A stretch of 64,000 nt of DNA from an uncultured Flavobacteriales bacterium (GCA_943789205.1 CALSTG010000001.1:1168435-1232434), one strand, 5' to 3'; counted from the stretch's first letter, positions 28,836-37,173 are shown. Notes: generated from the letters alone by a model not told the origin. Translations and numbers: made by a program.

Positions 28836-29627
28836 ATGCTAAGAACAAACATTCTCATTTTTTTATTTTTTATTTTCTGTTCTCCCTGGACCTGCGTTTT
28901 AGCTCAGTCAATTGTAAATACAGAGAAACTATTCAAAGAAAAAAAGAAAGGGTTTGCATTATCTACAAAAGCTAGCGGAAATATAATTTCAGGAAATGCT
29001 GATATTTCACTTTTCAAGTTTGCAGTTAATACAGGGTATTTAAAGGAAAAATGGACTTTGAAGCTTATAAGTGGGGGCCAAAACTTGGTCCAAAATGGGA
29101 ATAATATTAATTCCAGTCTCTTCTCTCAACTACGATTTAATTATTTTATAAATAGCAAACTCCGTTTATTAACTTTCTTTCAAATCCAATCTAATAACAT
29201 TTTATTATTGAATAGAAGAGTTTTGGGAGGTCTTGGAATAAGACGAAATGTTTTGGGCATAGGGGATAGCTCCAAACGATTTAAACTAGATGTTACGTTG
29301 GGAGCAATGCAAGAGGAAGAGGTTCTAGACAGAATCAACCTTCCAAATATTGAGACCTACTACACGAATTATACACGCGGAACTTTTGTTTTGAATGCAG
29401 TATTTGAGGTAACTGATCGGATTACGATAATTAACACCACATATCTACAACAAAGATTTAAAGACTTAAATGACATCCGATTATTGAACGAGTTGAACTT
29501 GAACATTCCTATCAACAAATCCTTGATGGTTACGTTTGATTTTGAATACCGGTTTGACAGTAAGCCACCTTCCGTATTGAAGGGTCAAGATTTTAATAAT
29601 TCTATTGGTCTTCGATTAAATATATAA
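28836..29627 (+). CDS. DUF481-like outer-membrane beta-barrel protein
   Basis: The 263-residue protein has a signal peptide (about residues 1-23, ending VLAQ). After it come alternating amphipathic strands (LKEKWTLKLIS, SQLRFNYFINSKLRLLTFFQIQ, NTTYLQQRF, LMVTFDFEYRFDSKPP) and a final strand ending in IGLRLNI, typical of a barrel inserted by BamA. The order resembles DUF481 proteins, a family of outer-membrane proteins of unknown function. It stands alone between a divergent gene and the KAP NTPase gene, which begins 22 bases later, so transcription may run on into that locus. Confidence 0.75.
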   Translation: MLRTNILIFLFFIFCSPWTCVLAQSIVNTEKLFKEKKKGFALSTKASGNIISGNADISLFKFAVNTGYLKEKWTLKLISGGQNLVQNGNNINSSLFSQLRFNYFINSKLRLLTFFQIQSNNILLLNRRVLGGLGIRRNVLGIGDSSKRFKLDVTLGAMQEEEVLDRINLPNIETYYTNYTRGTFVLNAVFEVTDRITIINTTYLQQRFKDLNDIRLLNELNLNIPINKSLMVTFDFEYRFDSKPPSVLKGQDFNNSIGLRLNI

Positions 29628-29649
29628 CCCCTTTTCTCAAGTAAAAAAA

Positions 29650-31476
29650 ATGAATTCAATCACAGATCAACCCATCCTTTCAAGCTCAGAAGACTTGTTA
29701 AAAGTTGAAAAATACAGTCAAGCTTTATCAAACTTTATCGGCAATAGTGAAACTCCAATAACAATAGGATTGCAAGGAGAGTGGGGTACAGGAAAAACAT
29801 CCTTGATGTCATTATTATTAGAAGACTTTAGTAGAGATGGTCGTGAAGTAAAAATTGCAACTTCATGGGTTAATACTTGGGAGTATAGTATGTTCAAGGG
29901 GGCGCATGAGACAACACCCGGTGTACTTCGTGGGATGTTGGAAAAACTAAAAGAATCATGTAAAGATCGCGGTGTTTGGACTTTAGCCGATGGCGCTAAA
30001 GACCGTTTTGGTAAAGCAACGAGGTTCCTTGGTGGATTAGCCAATCAAGTTCTAGCGAATCAAACAGGGTTGAACGTAAAAGATGCTGCTTCAGGAGTTT
30101 CAGATAAAACTAAGTATTTGGCTGAAATTGCCGAAATAAAAGCACTAATTGCCGGTTTGATTCAAGAGTTAATTGATGACTCAAAAAACCCGGTAGAAAA
30201 AGTGGTCTTTTTTGTTGACGATTTGGACCGAATTCCTCCTTCAGATGCGGTTGAAGTCCTAGAATCTTTGAAAAACATTTTTGATATTCCGAATTGTGTC
30301 TTTTTGTTAGCAATCGATTATGAGGTTGTGGTGAAGGGCCTAGAAAGTAAGTTTGGCCCTAAGACAGAGAGTAATGAAAGGGAGTTTAGGTCATTTTTTG
30401 ATAAAATCATACAAGTGCCATTCTCTATGCCCGTTGGGACTTATGATATTGAAAACTTTTTGGTTGAAAAGCTCAAAAAACTTGAGGTCGAAATTGATGA
30501 AACCAATAGAGAGCTATTTACAAAAGCAGTTCGCTTCACAATAGGTTCAAATCCAAGAAGTTTGAAGCGTTATCTGAATTCATTTAGTTTAATAAATGAT
30601 CTCAAAGCCATTGAATTCGATACAGATCAAGAGGCGCAAGGAGATGACTTCATGCTTTTTGCTTTATTGGGTATTCAGATATCATATCCAAATATTTTTC
30701 GTTTGCTGACACAAAGCTCAGATTTTACAAAATGGGACCGTGGTTTTGCAAATAAGTTTGGTGTAGAATGGACCCAAATTGAAGAGCAACTTGAGAAATT
30801 TGGCGAACATGACTTAATCGATGAGGAATGGGAGCGAGTGGTATGGGGCGCATGTCAAAAAGATCCTTATATCAAAGCGAAAGCATTTTCTATACTTGAA
30901 TTACTGAATTTACTTCGTGATAGATATAAGGAAACACTTATGGAGCAAATAGATGCAGCAATGGCGTTTGCTTCTATTACAAGTGTTGACGATGATGTTG
31001 AATCTAAACAAGCCGTTCAAAAAATCGGAAATAAGACTGTGTTTAACGGCATCGCAGCAAAGGTGAACCAATTGGAAGAGGCAGGCATTTCAAATGAAGG
31101 GTTGGACAATTATAAAACACTTTGGAATATCCTTGATGGGGGAGTATCAAATAACAAATCATTTAGGATTTCCTTTACCAAAACAGCTACCTCCTTTAAT
31201 AACGATAAGAATCCAGGTAAAGGCAATAGGCAAGTAATATACTGCCCCAACCCCTCAAAAAAAGAACCTGGTATCAAGTTATGGATTAAGCGAAATTACC
31301 CAGAGCTCAAAGCATTAGAACAGGAATTAAAACAAAAGTTCAATCTTGAAAACACCTCCTTGATAAAGAAATTGGATGATGGAGACTTATTTATAGGCCC
31401 TGGACTTCAGAATGAATTGGGTCCTCAAAAGTATAAAGAATTGTTAGAGGCAATTGCCTCAAGAATCATAACATAA
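29650..31476 (+). CDS. KAP-family P-loop NTPase
   Basis: The 608-residue protein carries the KAP NTPase core: Walker A GEWGTGKTS at residues 43-51, a KAP-typical VNTWEY segment near 74-79, and Walker B VVFFVDDLDRI at about 185-195 followed by VLESLKNIFDIPNCVFLLAIDYEVV. An arginine-rich SNPRSLKRYLNSF (about 301-313) is the usual downstream helix of the family. Many KAP proteins have membrane helices inserted between Walker A and B; here this insert (about residues 85-180) is soluble. KAP ATPases include the phage-exclusion protein PifA of the F plasmid, so a defence role is possible but not shown. The last about 200 residues are unassigned. Four further genes follow on the same strand at short distances. 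Confidence 0.85.
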   Translation: MNSITDQPILSSSEDLLKVEKYSQALSNFIGNSETPITIGLQGEWGTGKTSLMSLLLEDFSRDGREVKIATSWVNTWEYSMFKGAHETTPGVLRGMLEKLKESCKDRGVWTLADGAKDRFGKATRFLGGLANQVLANQTGLNVKDAASGVSDKTKYLAEIAEIKALIAGLIQELIDDSKNPVEKVVFFVDDLDRIPPSDAVEVLESLKNIFDIPNCVFLLAIDYEVVVKGLESKFGPKTESNEREFRSFFDKIIQVPFSMPVGTYDIENFLVEKLKKLEVEIDETNRELFTKAVRFTIGSNPRSLKRYLNSFSLINDLKAIEFDTDQEAQGDDFMLFALLGIQISYPNIFRLLTQSSDFTKWDRGFANKFGVEWTQIEEQLEKFGEHDLIDEEWERVVWGACQKDPYIKAKAFSILELLNLLRDRYKETLMEQIDAAMAFASITSVDDDVESKQAVQKIGNKTVFNGIAAKVNQLEEAGISNEGLDNYKTLWNILDGGVSNNKSFRISFTKTATSFNNDKNPGKGNRQVIYCPNPSKKEPGIKLWIKRNYPELKALEQELKQKFNLENTSLIKKLDDGDLFIGPGLQNELGPQKYKELLEAIASRIIT

Positions 31477-31538
31477 TATTGTTGGAACATACCGAAAAAC
31501 AACACAAAAAGGGAGTAGGGAAATTAAAAATTATAAAC

Positions 31539-31724
31539 ATGGCAAAATGGAAAGTTACACTTAAAAAAGACTCTTGGAATATTTCTTCTGGAACAGAGGT
31601 TATTTTTGATAACCCGAGCAAACCAAACGTTGACAAGATTAAACAAAAGCTAGGCGAAAAGACAGGGATTGACCTTAAAACAAAGGCTATGGGAAGTCAT
31701 TATTTTGAAATCGAAAAAATATAG
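31539..31724 (+). CDS. Small hypothetical protein of the KAP locus (61 aa)
   Basis: From ATG 31539 the protein has 61 residues, starting MAKWKVTLKKDSWNISSGTE and ending HYFEIEKI. It has the look of a compact alpha/beta domain with no signal or membrane segment. An upstream TTG at 31479 would add 20 residues, but the ATG with a clean start at MAKWK looks better. It lies 62 bases after the KAP gene and two bases before the next small gene, so the three are probably co-transcribed. I know similar short proteins in Bacteroidota only as uncharacterised. Confidence 0.6.
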   Translation: MAKWKVTLKKDSWNISSGTEVIFDNPSKPNVDKIKQKLGEKTGIDLKTKAMGSHYFEIEKI

Positions 31725-31726
31725 GA

Positions 31727-31972
31727 ATGCCTTACATTTTTAGATATATGTCAAGAGAAGATGATTGGAAATGGGCTGGAACTCCTGCGGTAATCGCAGG
31801 AGAATCCTATACAGTGATTCAGCATACGAATGCGGGAAGTAGTACTGATTTAGTCAATCACTTAAGAAAAATCGGTCGAGAAGTACGAAGCTCATCTTCT
31901 ATAAGTACGGGGAGTCTAGAAGTTGGCGAAATAAAGAAAACCAATAATTGGATAGTTGAACGCATAGAGTAA
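31727..31972 (+). CDS. Small hypothetical protein of the KAP locus (81 aa)
   Basis: This 81-residue cytoplasmic protein starts MPYIFRYMSREDDWKW and ends NNWIVERIE. No family is recognised. Its order of elements (a Trp-rich start, a strand-loop with a Gly-Glu turn, a central Lys/Asp helix, a closing FEIEKI/WIVERI-type strand) resembles the preceding 61-residue protein, so the two may be distant paralogues; the identity is too low to be sure by eye. Two bases separate the genes. Confidence 0.55.
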   Translation: MPYIFRYMSREDDWKWAGTPAVIAGESYTVIQHTNAGSSTDLVNHLRKIGREVRSSSSISTGSLEVGEIKKTNNWIVERIE

Positions 31973-31996
31973 CACAAATAGTGACTGATACAAGAG

Positions 31997-32030
31997 CCCT
32001 TCTGAAATTAAATACAGGAGGGTTCGTTTT
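31997..32030 (+). terminator. Possible weak terminator inside the KAP locus
   Basis: CCCTTCTG (31997-32004) pairs with CAGGAGGG (32015-32022) with one G.U pair, followed by TTCGTTTT. The T run is broken, so it may only attenuate transcription between the small genes and the acidic protein. Confidence 0.35.
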
Positions 32031-32075
32031 ACCGTAAGTATAAATTAAAATTGTTTTGGGAAAATAAAATAGAAT

Positions 32076-33083
32076 ATGGCAAGAGATTATACAAAATATG
32101 AGGTAGACGGCATAGATGGCGTCTTTGGAAAAGGAAAATTAGTACTAGCAGTTGTACAAGATTACTGCTCAAAAAACGAATGCACTTTTGATGAACTAAA
32201 AGCGGCGTTTCCCGATGAAGCACAGGGAGGAAATACTGGTGTTTTTGGCACGCTACTTGAAGCTCAAGAAATCGCAAAAAAAAGAGCAAGACATTATGTT
32301 AACGATAAAATAATACTCAAGGACGCCATCATAGTGGTATCTAACCAATGGGGTGATAACCTACCGTTATTTATAGAAAAAGCCGAAGAAGTTGGGTATA
32401 CAATTTCGACAGTTGATGGCGAAAATGAAAACGCATCAGAAACATCAACTGATGTAATTAAATTGAAAAAAAGATATTTCCCAAATTATGATGTAAATAA
32501 GAGTGGTCGTTACCTTGAAATAGGATATAAAACAACTCCTGATTATGATAGTGATGACCGTTTTTACATTAAAATTGATATGGAAAACAATCAGGTCGTA
32601 CCTGTAAGCGACGATGAATATGATGAGGAATGGGATGATTTTTGTGATTATGTTTGGCAAAAATGGTTTGGCTTTGGAAGTTCTGATCACCCACCACTTT
32701 TACATGTAGAACAACAAGCCATTGATGCTCGAGAAATATCTCACTACATTGAAGATTTTGGGATGACTAGAAATTATGACTTATATCCTACAGATATATC
32801 AATTAATGATATCAGTCCAATAGCCGAAGGATTCGGTTTGGATTGGGTGGATGAGGATGACGAGGGCATGGATTATGACTGGGATAGTATCTCGGAGGAG
32901 GACGCTAAAGCAACCTGGCAATCCATAACCGAGCCTAATGATCAAGCAGAAAAAGATTTGATTGAGTTATATATCGATCTAAAGAAACATGTTATAGAAA
33001 TGGATTCAGAGTTTTCTAAAACTGAAGCAAATAATTTTGAATGGTACCATAACGAAGTAAAGAAAAGACGTCAAAATGAGTGA
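32076..33083 (+). CDS. Acidic hypothetical protein with N-terminal winged-helix-like domain
   Basis: The 335-residue protein has two parts. Residues about 1-110 (MARDYTKYEVDGI, LVLAVVQDYCSKNECTFDELKAAFPDE, then IVVSNQWGDNLPLFIEKAEEVGYTI) match a domain I have seen at the N-terminus of various uncharacterised Bacteroidota proteins; it looks like a winged helix but has no name I can give. The rest is strongly acidic, with clusters such as DDEYDEEWDDF and DEDDEGMDYDWD, and ends in a basic KKRRQ tail. Its stop overlaps a 43-codon reading frame (33076-33207). Function is unknown. It is part of the KAP cluster by strand and spacing. Confidence 0.6.
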   Translation: MARDYTKYEVDGIDGVFGKGKLVLAVVQDYCSKNECTFDELKAAFPDEAQGGNTGVFGTLLEAQEIAKKRARHYVNDKIILKDAIIVVSNQWGDNLPLFIEKAEEVGYTISTVDGENENASETSTDVIKLKKRYFPNYDVNKSGRYLEIGYKTTPDYDSDDRFYIKIDMENNQVVPVSDDEYDEEWDDFCDYVWQKWFGFGSSDHPPLLHVEQQAIDAREISHYIEDFGMTRNYDLYPTDISINDISPIAEGFGLDWVDEDDEGMDYDWDSISEEDAKATWQSITEPNDQAEKDLIELYIDLKKHVIEMDSEFSKTEANNFEWYHNEVKKRRQNE

Positions 33084-33207
33084 AATTCCGAAACACTCAT
33101 ACCCCAAAATACAGTTATCCGATAGGGAGAAGTTTCATACAGGAATGTTGAAATTGACCTTAGACCTTTTTCAGAAAGAGGTCAATGCGAGAAAATCCTT
33201 GAAATAA
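33076..33207 (+). CDS. Candidate 43-aa ORF overlapping the acidic protein gene
   Basis: ATG at 33076 lies eight bases inside the end of the acidic-protein gene (ATGAGTGA) and opens 43 codons to TAA at 33205-33207. The peptide begins MSEIPKHSYPKIQLSDREKF and continues as an amphipathic helix with several Leu and Phe. The overlap is the kind that goes with translational coupling. It may be a real small gene or the leftover N-terminus of a longer decayed gene. Confidence 0.4.
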   Translation: MSEIPKHSYPKIQLSDREKFHTGMLKLTLDLFQKEVNARKSLK

Positions 33208-33232
33208 TAAAAAACGAATTAAATATATAAAT

Positions 33233-33805
33233 ATGGGAAGAGACCATTCAAAAGACATGAAAAGTATAGAAAACATTAGAGATGCATTTCTGGAGCACAT
33301 TGTTATTTATTTTAAATCAGGCTTTTCACCCAAATCACTGTTGAGAACCTTTGTAGATAACTGGTATGCTTATGAAAAAGCATCAAATGGTATAACATAT
33401 TTTTTAAATAAAAATGGGAATCCAATTTGGTTTAACAAGCCAGACCCTATAAAACATAAAAACGCATTGCTTGAGATGGATTTTATAAGTGAGGGCGCAA
33501 AGGAATTAATTCTTTCTGAAGATAAAACTATATTGGTCAATGATAAACATCAAAGGTTGATTAAAGAACATTCCATACCTGTAGCTACCCTCCATGAAAT
33601 TTTCAGTAAAGAAGAAAATTTAAACGTGAATGGTGCTAAAAAAATCCTGAATAAATACTATAAACTTGGTGTGCTTACGAAATCGGAAGATGATTTATTA
33701 AACAGTAAAAAATTACGGAGTAAAATGCCCCAAAAATGGGACCGCGATAATGTATTTGCAAGGTATGATGAAATCGGCATTAAAAATCAAAAACCTTTTA
33801 TGTAA
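33233..33805 (+). CDS. Hypothetical protein at the end of the KAP locus
   Basis: The 190-residue protein starts MGRDHSKDMKSIENIRDAF and appears soluble, mixed helical, with a HEIFSKEENLNVNGAKKILNKYYKLG segment (about residues 121-146) that could be a small helical binding module, and a basic end. No family is recognised. It lies 25 bases after the 43-codon frame and is the last gene of the plus-strand cluster; the next gene has its own likely -7 box (33831-33838) and looks independent. Confidence 0.6.
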   Translation: MGRDHSKDMKSIENIRDAFLEHIVIYFKSGFSPKSLLRTFVDNWYAYEKASNGITYFLNKNGNPIWFNKPDPIKHKNALLEMDFISEGAKELILSEDKTILVNDKHQRLIKEHSIPVATLHEIFSKEENLNVNGAKKILNKYYKLGVLTKSEDDLLNSKKLRSKMPQKWDRDNVFARYDEIGIKNQKPFM

Positions 33806-33869
33806 CATAGGGTTTTTCATACTTGAGCCGTATTTTTGTAATTCTATTTAATGTTTTGAAAATCCAATT

Positions 33870-34745
33870 ATGACAGGGGTTTTAATAAAAATTGTATCCT
33901 CAATATTTTACCTCATATCAGGCTTGCTATGGAAGAGAATTCTTCCGAGAGGCTTGAACTATCACCTGATCTTTTACCGCACAATTTTCAGCATTCTATT
34001 CTCTTTAGTTGTCATTTCTGCTTTTTCATTTATCGATGACGGTGGGGCATCGATCGGCCGTTTTTTTAAAGCTTCATTAAACGATTGGTTTTTCGCGCTA
34101 GCCATCTGTTTTTTTAGTTTTTATGGCTTGTATTATTTTACGAATGCATTAAAGCATGGTAGATATACTGTGGTGGCGCCATTCATTTCTATGGCTGCGT
34201 TATTCTCTTTTGTAACCGCTTATTTCCTTTATGATGAGGTGGTTGGTTTGAATGCTGTTTTATCATTTATATTTCTATTTGGCGCACTTGTTTATCACCA
34301 ATTTACCTATCTACAAACATTCCGCCTTTCTAAGGAAATATACCTCTGCTTATTGTGCTCTTTATTTTGGGGTGTCTCTTTTGTTTTGTATCCCATTTCA
34401 ATAAAAGCCTTTGGAGTTTATAACTTTAGTTTGATCCTGGAGCTATGTGTCCTTCTATCTTGTGTTTACCTTACCGTTTTAAAAGAAAACACATTGAAGC
34501 TAACGTTACCAAACAAAGCAGATTTGAAGGTTTGTTTTTGGATTGGACTTTGCGTGGCGGGTGGAAACGTTGGTGCAAACTATTCTTTGGAGAACATCCC
34601 CATTTATCTCAATATTATTATTGCGGTACTTTTTGAAGCAGTGATGATCCTCGCGGGGCTATATTGGTTTAAAGAACATTTAAAGAAAAGAGACTGGGTC
34701 TTGGTTTTTTGTATTTCCGTAGGAACTCTGGTATTGCTTTTTTGA
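33870..34745 (+). CDS. DMT/EamA-type transporter
   Basis: The 291-residue protein is nearly all membrane, with about ten hydrophobic helices in two five-helix halves, the EamA (drug/metabolite transporter) layout: FIDDGG loops, LYYFTNALKHGRYTVVAPF in the first half and GGNVGANYSLENIPIYLNIIIAVLFEAVMILAGLYWFKEHL in the second (a paraphrased pattern; both hold the typical end-of-helix GA/PI-turns). Such proteins export or import amino acids, nucleosides or sugars; the substrate here cannot be told. A likely -7 box TATTTTTG lies at 33831-33838. Confidence 0.82.
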   Translation: MTGVLIKIVSSIFYLISGLLWKRILPRGLNYHLIFYRTIFSILFSLVVISAFSFIDDGGASIGRFFKASLNDWFFALAICFFSFYGLYYFTNALKHGRYTVVAPFISMAALFSFVTAYFLYDEVVGLNAVLSFIFLFGALVYHQFTYLQTFRLSKEIYLCLLCSLFWGVSFVLYPISIKAFGVYNFSLILELCVLLSCVYLTVLKENTLKLTLPNKADLKVCFWIGLCVAGGNVGANYSLENIPIYLNIIIAVLFEAVMILAGLYWFKEHLKKRDWVLVFCISVGTLVLLF

Positions 34746-34765
34746 AAGCTAGAGCAGAAAACAGC

Positions 34766-35284
34766 TTATCGTTTCATTTTATTGACCAAGGATGTTGTTG
34801 AAAAACCCTCTACTAAGTCAATTGTTTTTACGCGGCCACCATTTTTTAAAACGACATCTCTTCCTACAATATATTTTGGATGATTGGCATTCGTTTCATC
34901 CGGGTCGTAATCACCACCTTTCACAAGTACATCCGGAATTATTTTTGAAATCAGCCGCTCTGGGGTATCTTCATCAAAAACAACAACCGCGTCAACAGCG
35001 GCTAAAGCAGCAATGATTTTTGCACGAGATGATTCCCCATTGATTGGACGTTCTGGAGCCTTGTCAAGTGCCTTTACAGACCTATCACTATTGATTCCAA
35101 TAATCATTCTATCTGCATGCTCTGAAGCTTTCTCTATATAGGTTACATGTCCAAGATGAAGAATGTCGAAGCAGCCATTCGTGAAACAAATACTAAGGTT
35201 TTCTGTCCTCCAAGCAGCAACTTGTCTTTGTAGGGCATCAAGATCCATTTCCTTTTCCAAGAAAGTGGTTTTAGCTCTTTTCAT
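34766..35284 (-). CDS. rfaE2: D-glycero-beta-D-manno-heptose 1-phosphate adenylyltransferase
   Basis: The 172-residue protein is a RfaE2/HldE C-terminal-type nucleotidyltransferase: the HxGH motif HLGH is at residues 43-46 in FTNGCFDILHLGH, and VKGGDYDPDE (about 123-132) and the SSR-like GFSTTSLVNKM end (about 159-169) follow. It converts heptose 1-phosphate to ADP-heptose for lipopolysaccharide core. Bacteroidota keep this activity as a separate single-domain protein, as here. Its ATG lies 14 bases inside the end of the flippase gene, so the two are probably coupled. Confidence 0.88.
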   Translation of the reverse strand: MKRAKTTFLEKEMDLDALQRQVAAWRTENLSICFTNGCFDILHLGHVTYIEKASEHADRMIIGINSDRSVKALDKAPERPINGESSRAKIIAALAAVDAVVVFDEDTPERLISKIIPDVLVKGGDYDPDETNANHPKYIVGRDVVLKNGGRVKTIDLVEGFSTTSLVNKMKR

Positions 35285-36289
35285 CGGTGTTGTATTTTCT
35301 AGGCATTAATACCAGAGAGATTAATCCTAAAAGTATTAAAAATATAGTTTGAGTCGCCCAAATCACCATACCCAATGCATTTCCTACAGCTAAGGCATCA
35401 GGACCACCGGCTGCATTGATGTAATAAGCGGTTGTAATGCCTATTAAAAGAGGATATGCCCCCATACCACCATTTGTAAAAGAGATGCCTACTGCACCAA
35501 AGATGAACGCGAGAAACATTCCTGAAATAGGCACTTGAGCGGTCGCGTCAATGGCCCAAAAAGGAAGAGCAAACATGATTAAATACGAACCCCAAATGAG
35601 AAAAGTATGCAGAATATAGGAGCCTATCTTTTTTACTTTGAAAATCGAGAGCAAACCTTCTTTTAGTGATTTTAAAAACCCTAATATTTTCGATTTTATT
35701 TTCTTATTTAAGAAAATTATAGGTGATAAGTAATATAAGTCCAATCCCAAGCCAAAGATACCCTGAGTTGCCTAGTGTCTTCTGTATTTTGGGTGGTTCC
35801 AAAAAAACCTTTCTTAAGGTCTGAAATAATAGCATAAGCTTCAGCTTTATTAAAAAAAATGGACAAAAAACTAATCGTTAAAAGAATGAGCATGTCAATA
35901 ATTCGTTCGGTTACAATGGTTCCAAATGAGCCCGCTACTGGAATATTATCAGATCGTTTTAGCATTAATGAACGTGTAAATTCTCCTGCCCTCGGTATGG
36001 TCATGTTCACAAGATATCCAATCATTAGGGAGTGGTATTGGTTTTTTAAAGTGCTATAATAACCAACAGGATGTAAGGTAAGACCCCAACGATATGCTCT
36101 TGAGATATAGGAAACAAAGGCTAGAATTAGTGATAAAGAGATATACCAAGGATTTGCATTGCGAATGGTTTTTTTGAATACTGCAATATCTTTAGTTGTC
36201 ATTTTGTCAAAAAGATACCAGGTGAGATAGAGGCCTAGACCAATGGAGAAAATGATTTTAAACGCTGAAAACAACTTTTTTCTATCCAA
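35271..36289 (-). pseudogene. Lysylphosphatidylglycerol-synthase-TM/UPF0104 flippase-like gene, two frameshifts
   Basis: Two reading frames on the minus strand (36289-35717, 190 codons, TTG start; and 35750-35271, 159 codons) are the front and back of one multi-pass membrane protein of the UPF0104/AglD flippase-like family (front: NMTIPRAGEFTRSLML, TERIIDM; back: SFTNGGMGAYPLLIG). The helix expected between them appears only in the third frame (GYLWLGIGLILLITYNF). Joining all three needs two single-base deletions: one at the A7 run 35801-35807 (giving KKGFLEPPKIQK) and one near 35707-35712. The 1019-base span minus two is exactly 339 codons (338 residues), the usual family length. Hence either two extra bases in the assembly or a recent real lesion. 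Family role: integral-membrane lipid-linked glycan or lipid flipping, not proven here. Confidence 0.75.
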
Positions 36290-37173
36290 GGGGTTGTCAA
36301 TTTTAAAGAAAAGTACAAAAGATAGACGACTATACTTAATAAAATATTGTCGATGAGTCGCACATTTTCACAGAACGCAGAAATACAGCAAACGTTATTT
36401 GTACTCCCAATTTTATAAGGACCGAATGTTTCCCTGTCCACAACCTCGAGATATTCGAGACTCAAGGTACCTTTGTTGAATAGCACCTTAGCTTGTTGAA
36501 GGGTTTCTTTTAACCCAAGTGACTTTATGTTTGACTTCACAAAGTTCAAGGTTGTATGGATAATAAGCGCTTCATGATGTTGTGTTTTATTTAACAATAA
36601 ATTCCGACTACTTAATGCCAATCCATGCTCATCTCGCACGGTTTCACAAGCAACGACTTCAACGGAAAGACCTGAGCTTTTCACCATGTAATTAATCACA
36701 GACAATTGTTGGATATCTTTTAGCCCAAAATAGGCTTTTGATGACCCGGAGAAATACATAAGGTTATGGACAACGTGTGCCACACCATCAAAATGCCCGG
36801 GCCTAAACTCCCCTTCAAGAACCTTGTCAAGTAGCCCTAATTCAACTTTTTTATAAGGATCATCTATAGGATATACAGCATCAACTGAAGGCATGCAAAC
36901 AACAACACGATCATAAACTTTTAAAAGGGCTAGGTCTTTTTCTGGGACTCTGGGATAATTTTTTAAATCATTAGGGTTGTTAAATTGCTTGGGGTTTACA
37001 AAAATGGTAACCACTACGATATCATTTTCTTCTAGTGCCCTGTCAATAAGAGAAATGTGCCCAATATGTAATGCTCCCATGGTAGGAACAAGCCCTAAAG
37101 TTGTCGTATGCACCTGCTCCTTTAAGAAGCTTTGTAAACCAATGAAGTCATGAAATGTTCGAAAACCTGTCAT
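36235..37173 (-). CDS. panC: Pantoate-beta-alanine ligase, probable frameshift near the 3' end
   Basis: PanC joins pantoate and beta-alanine to pantothenate using ATP. The protein has 312 residues as read. The HxGH-type motif HIGH is at residues 36-39 (VPTMGALHIGH), with FGLKDIQQL (about 152-160) and LSSRNLLL (about 190-197) following. Up to RLIDNI (residue about 277) it looks normal; the last about 35 residues (SIVVYLLYFSL...) are unlike PanC and overlap the next gene by 55 bases. Removing one base from the A4 run 36341-36344 gives a stop at 36336-36338 and a 278-residue protein, the usual length, with no overlap. The neighbouring panD seen in related genomes is not here. Confidence 0.88.
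   Translation of the reverse strand: MTGFRTFHDFIGLQSFLKEQVHTTTLGLVPTMGALHIGHISLIDRALEENDIVVVTIFVNPKQFNNPNDLKNYPRVPEKDLALLKVYDRVVVCMPSVDAVYPIDDPYKKVELGLLDKVLEGEFRPGHFDGVAHVVHNLMYFSGSSKAYFGLKDIQQLSVINYMVKSSGLSVEVVACETVRDEHGLALSSRNLLLNKTQHHEALIIHTTLNFVKSNIKSLGLKETLQQAKVLFNKGTLSLEYLEVVDRETFGPYKIGSTNNVCCISAFCENVRLIDNILLSIVVYLLYFSLKLTTPWIEKSCFQRLKSFSPLV

Noticed and set aside
35271..36289. Programmed frameshifting in the flippase gene
   Set aside because: Two separate shifts in the same direction would be needed and no slippery-site/stimulator pair was seen; simple extra bases explain it better.
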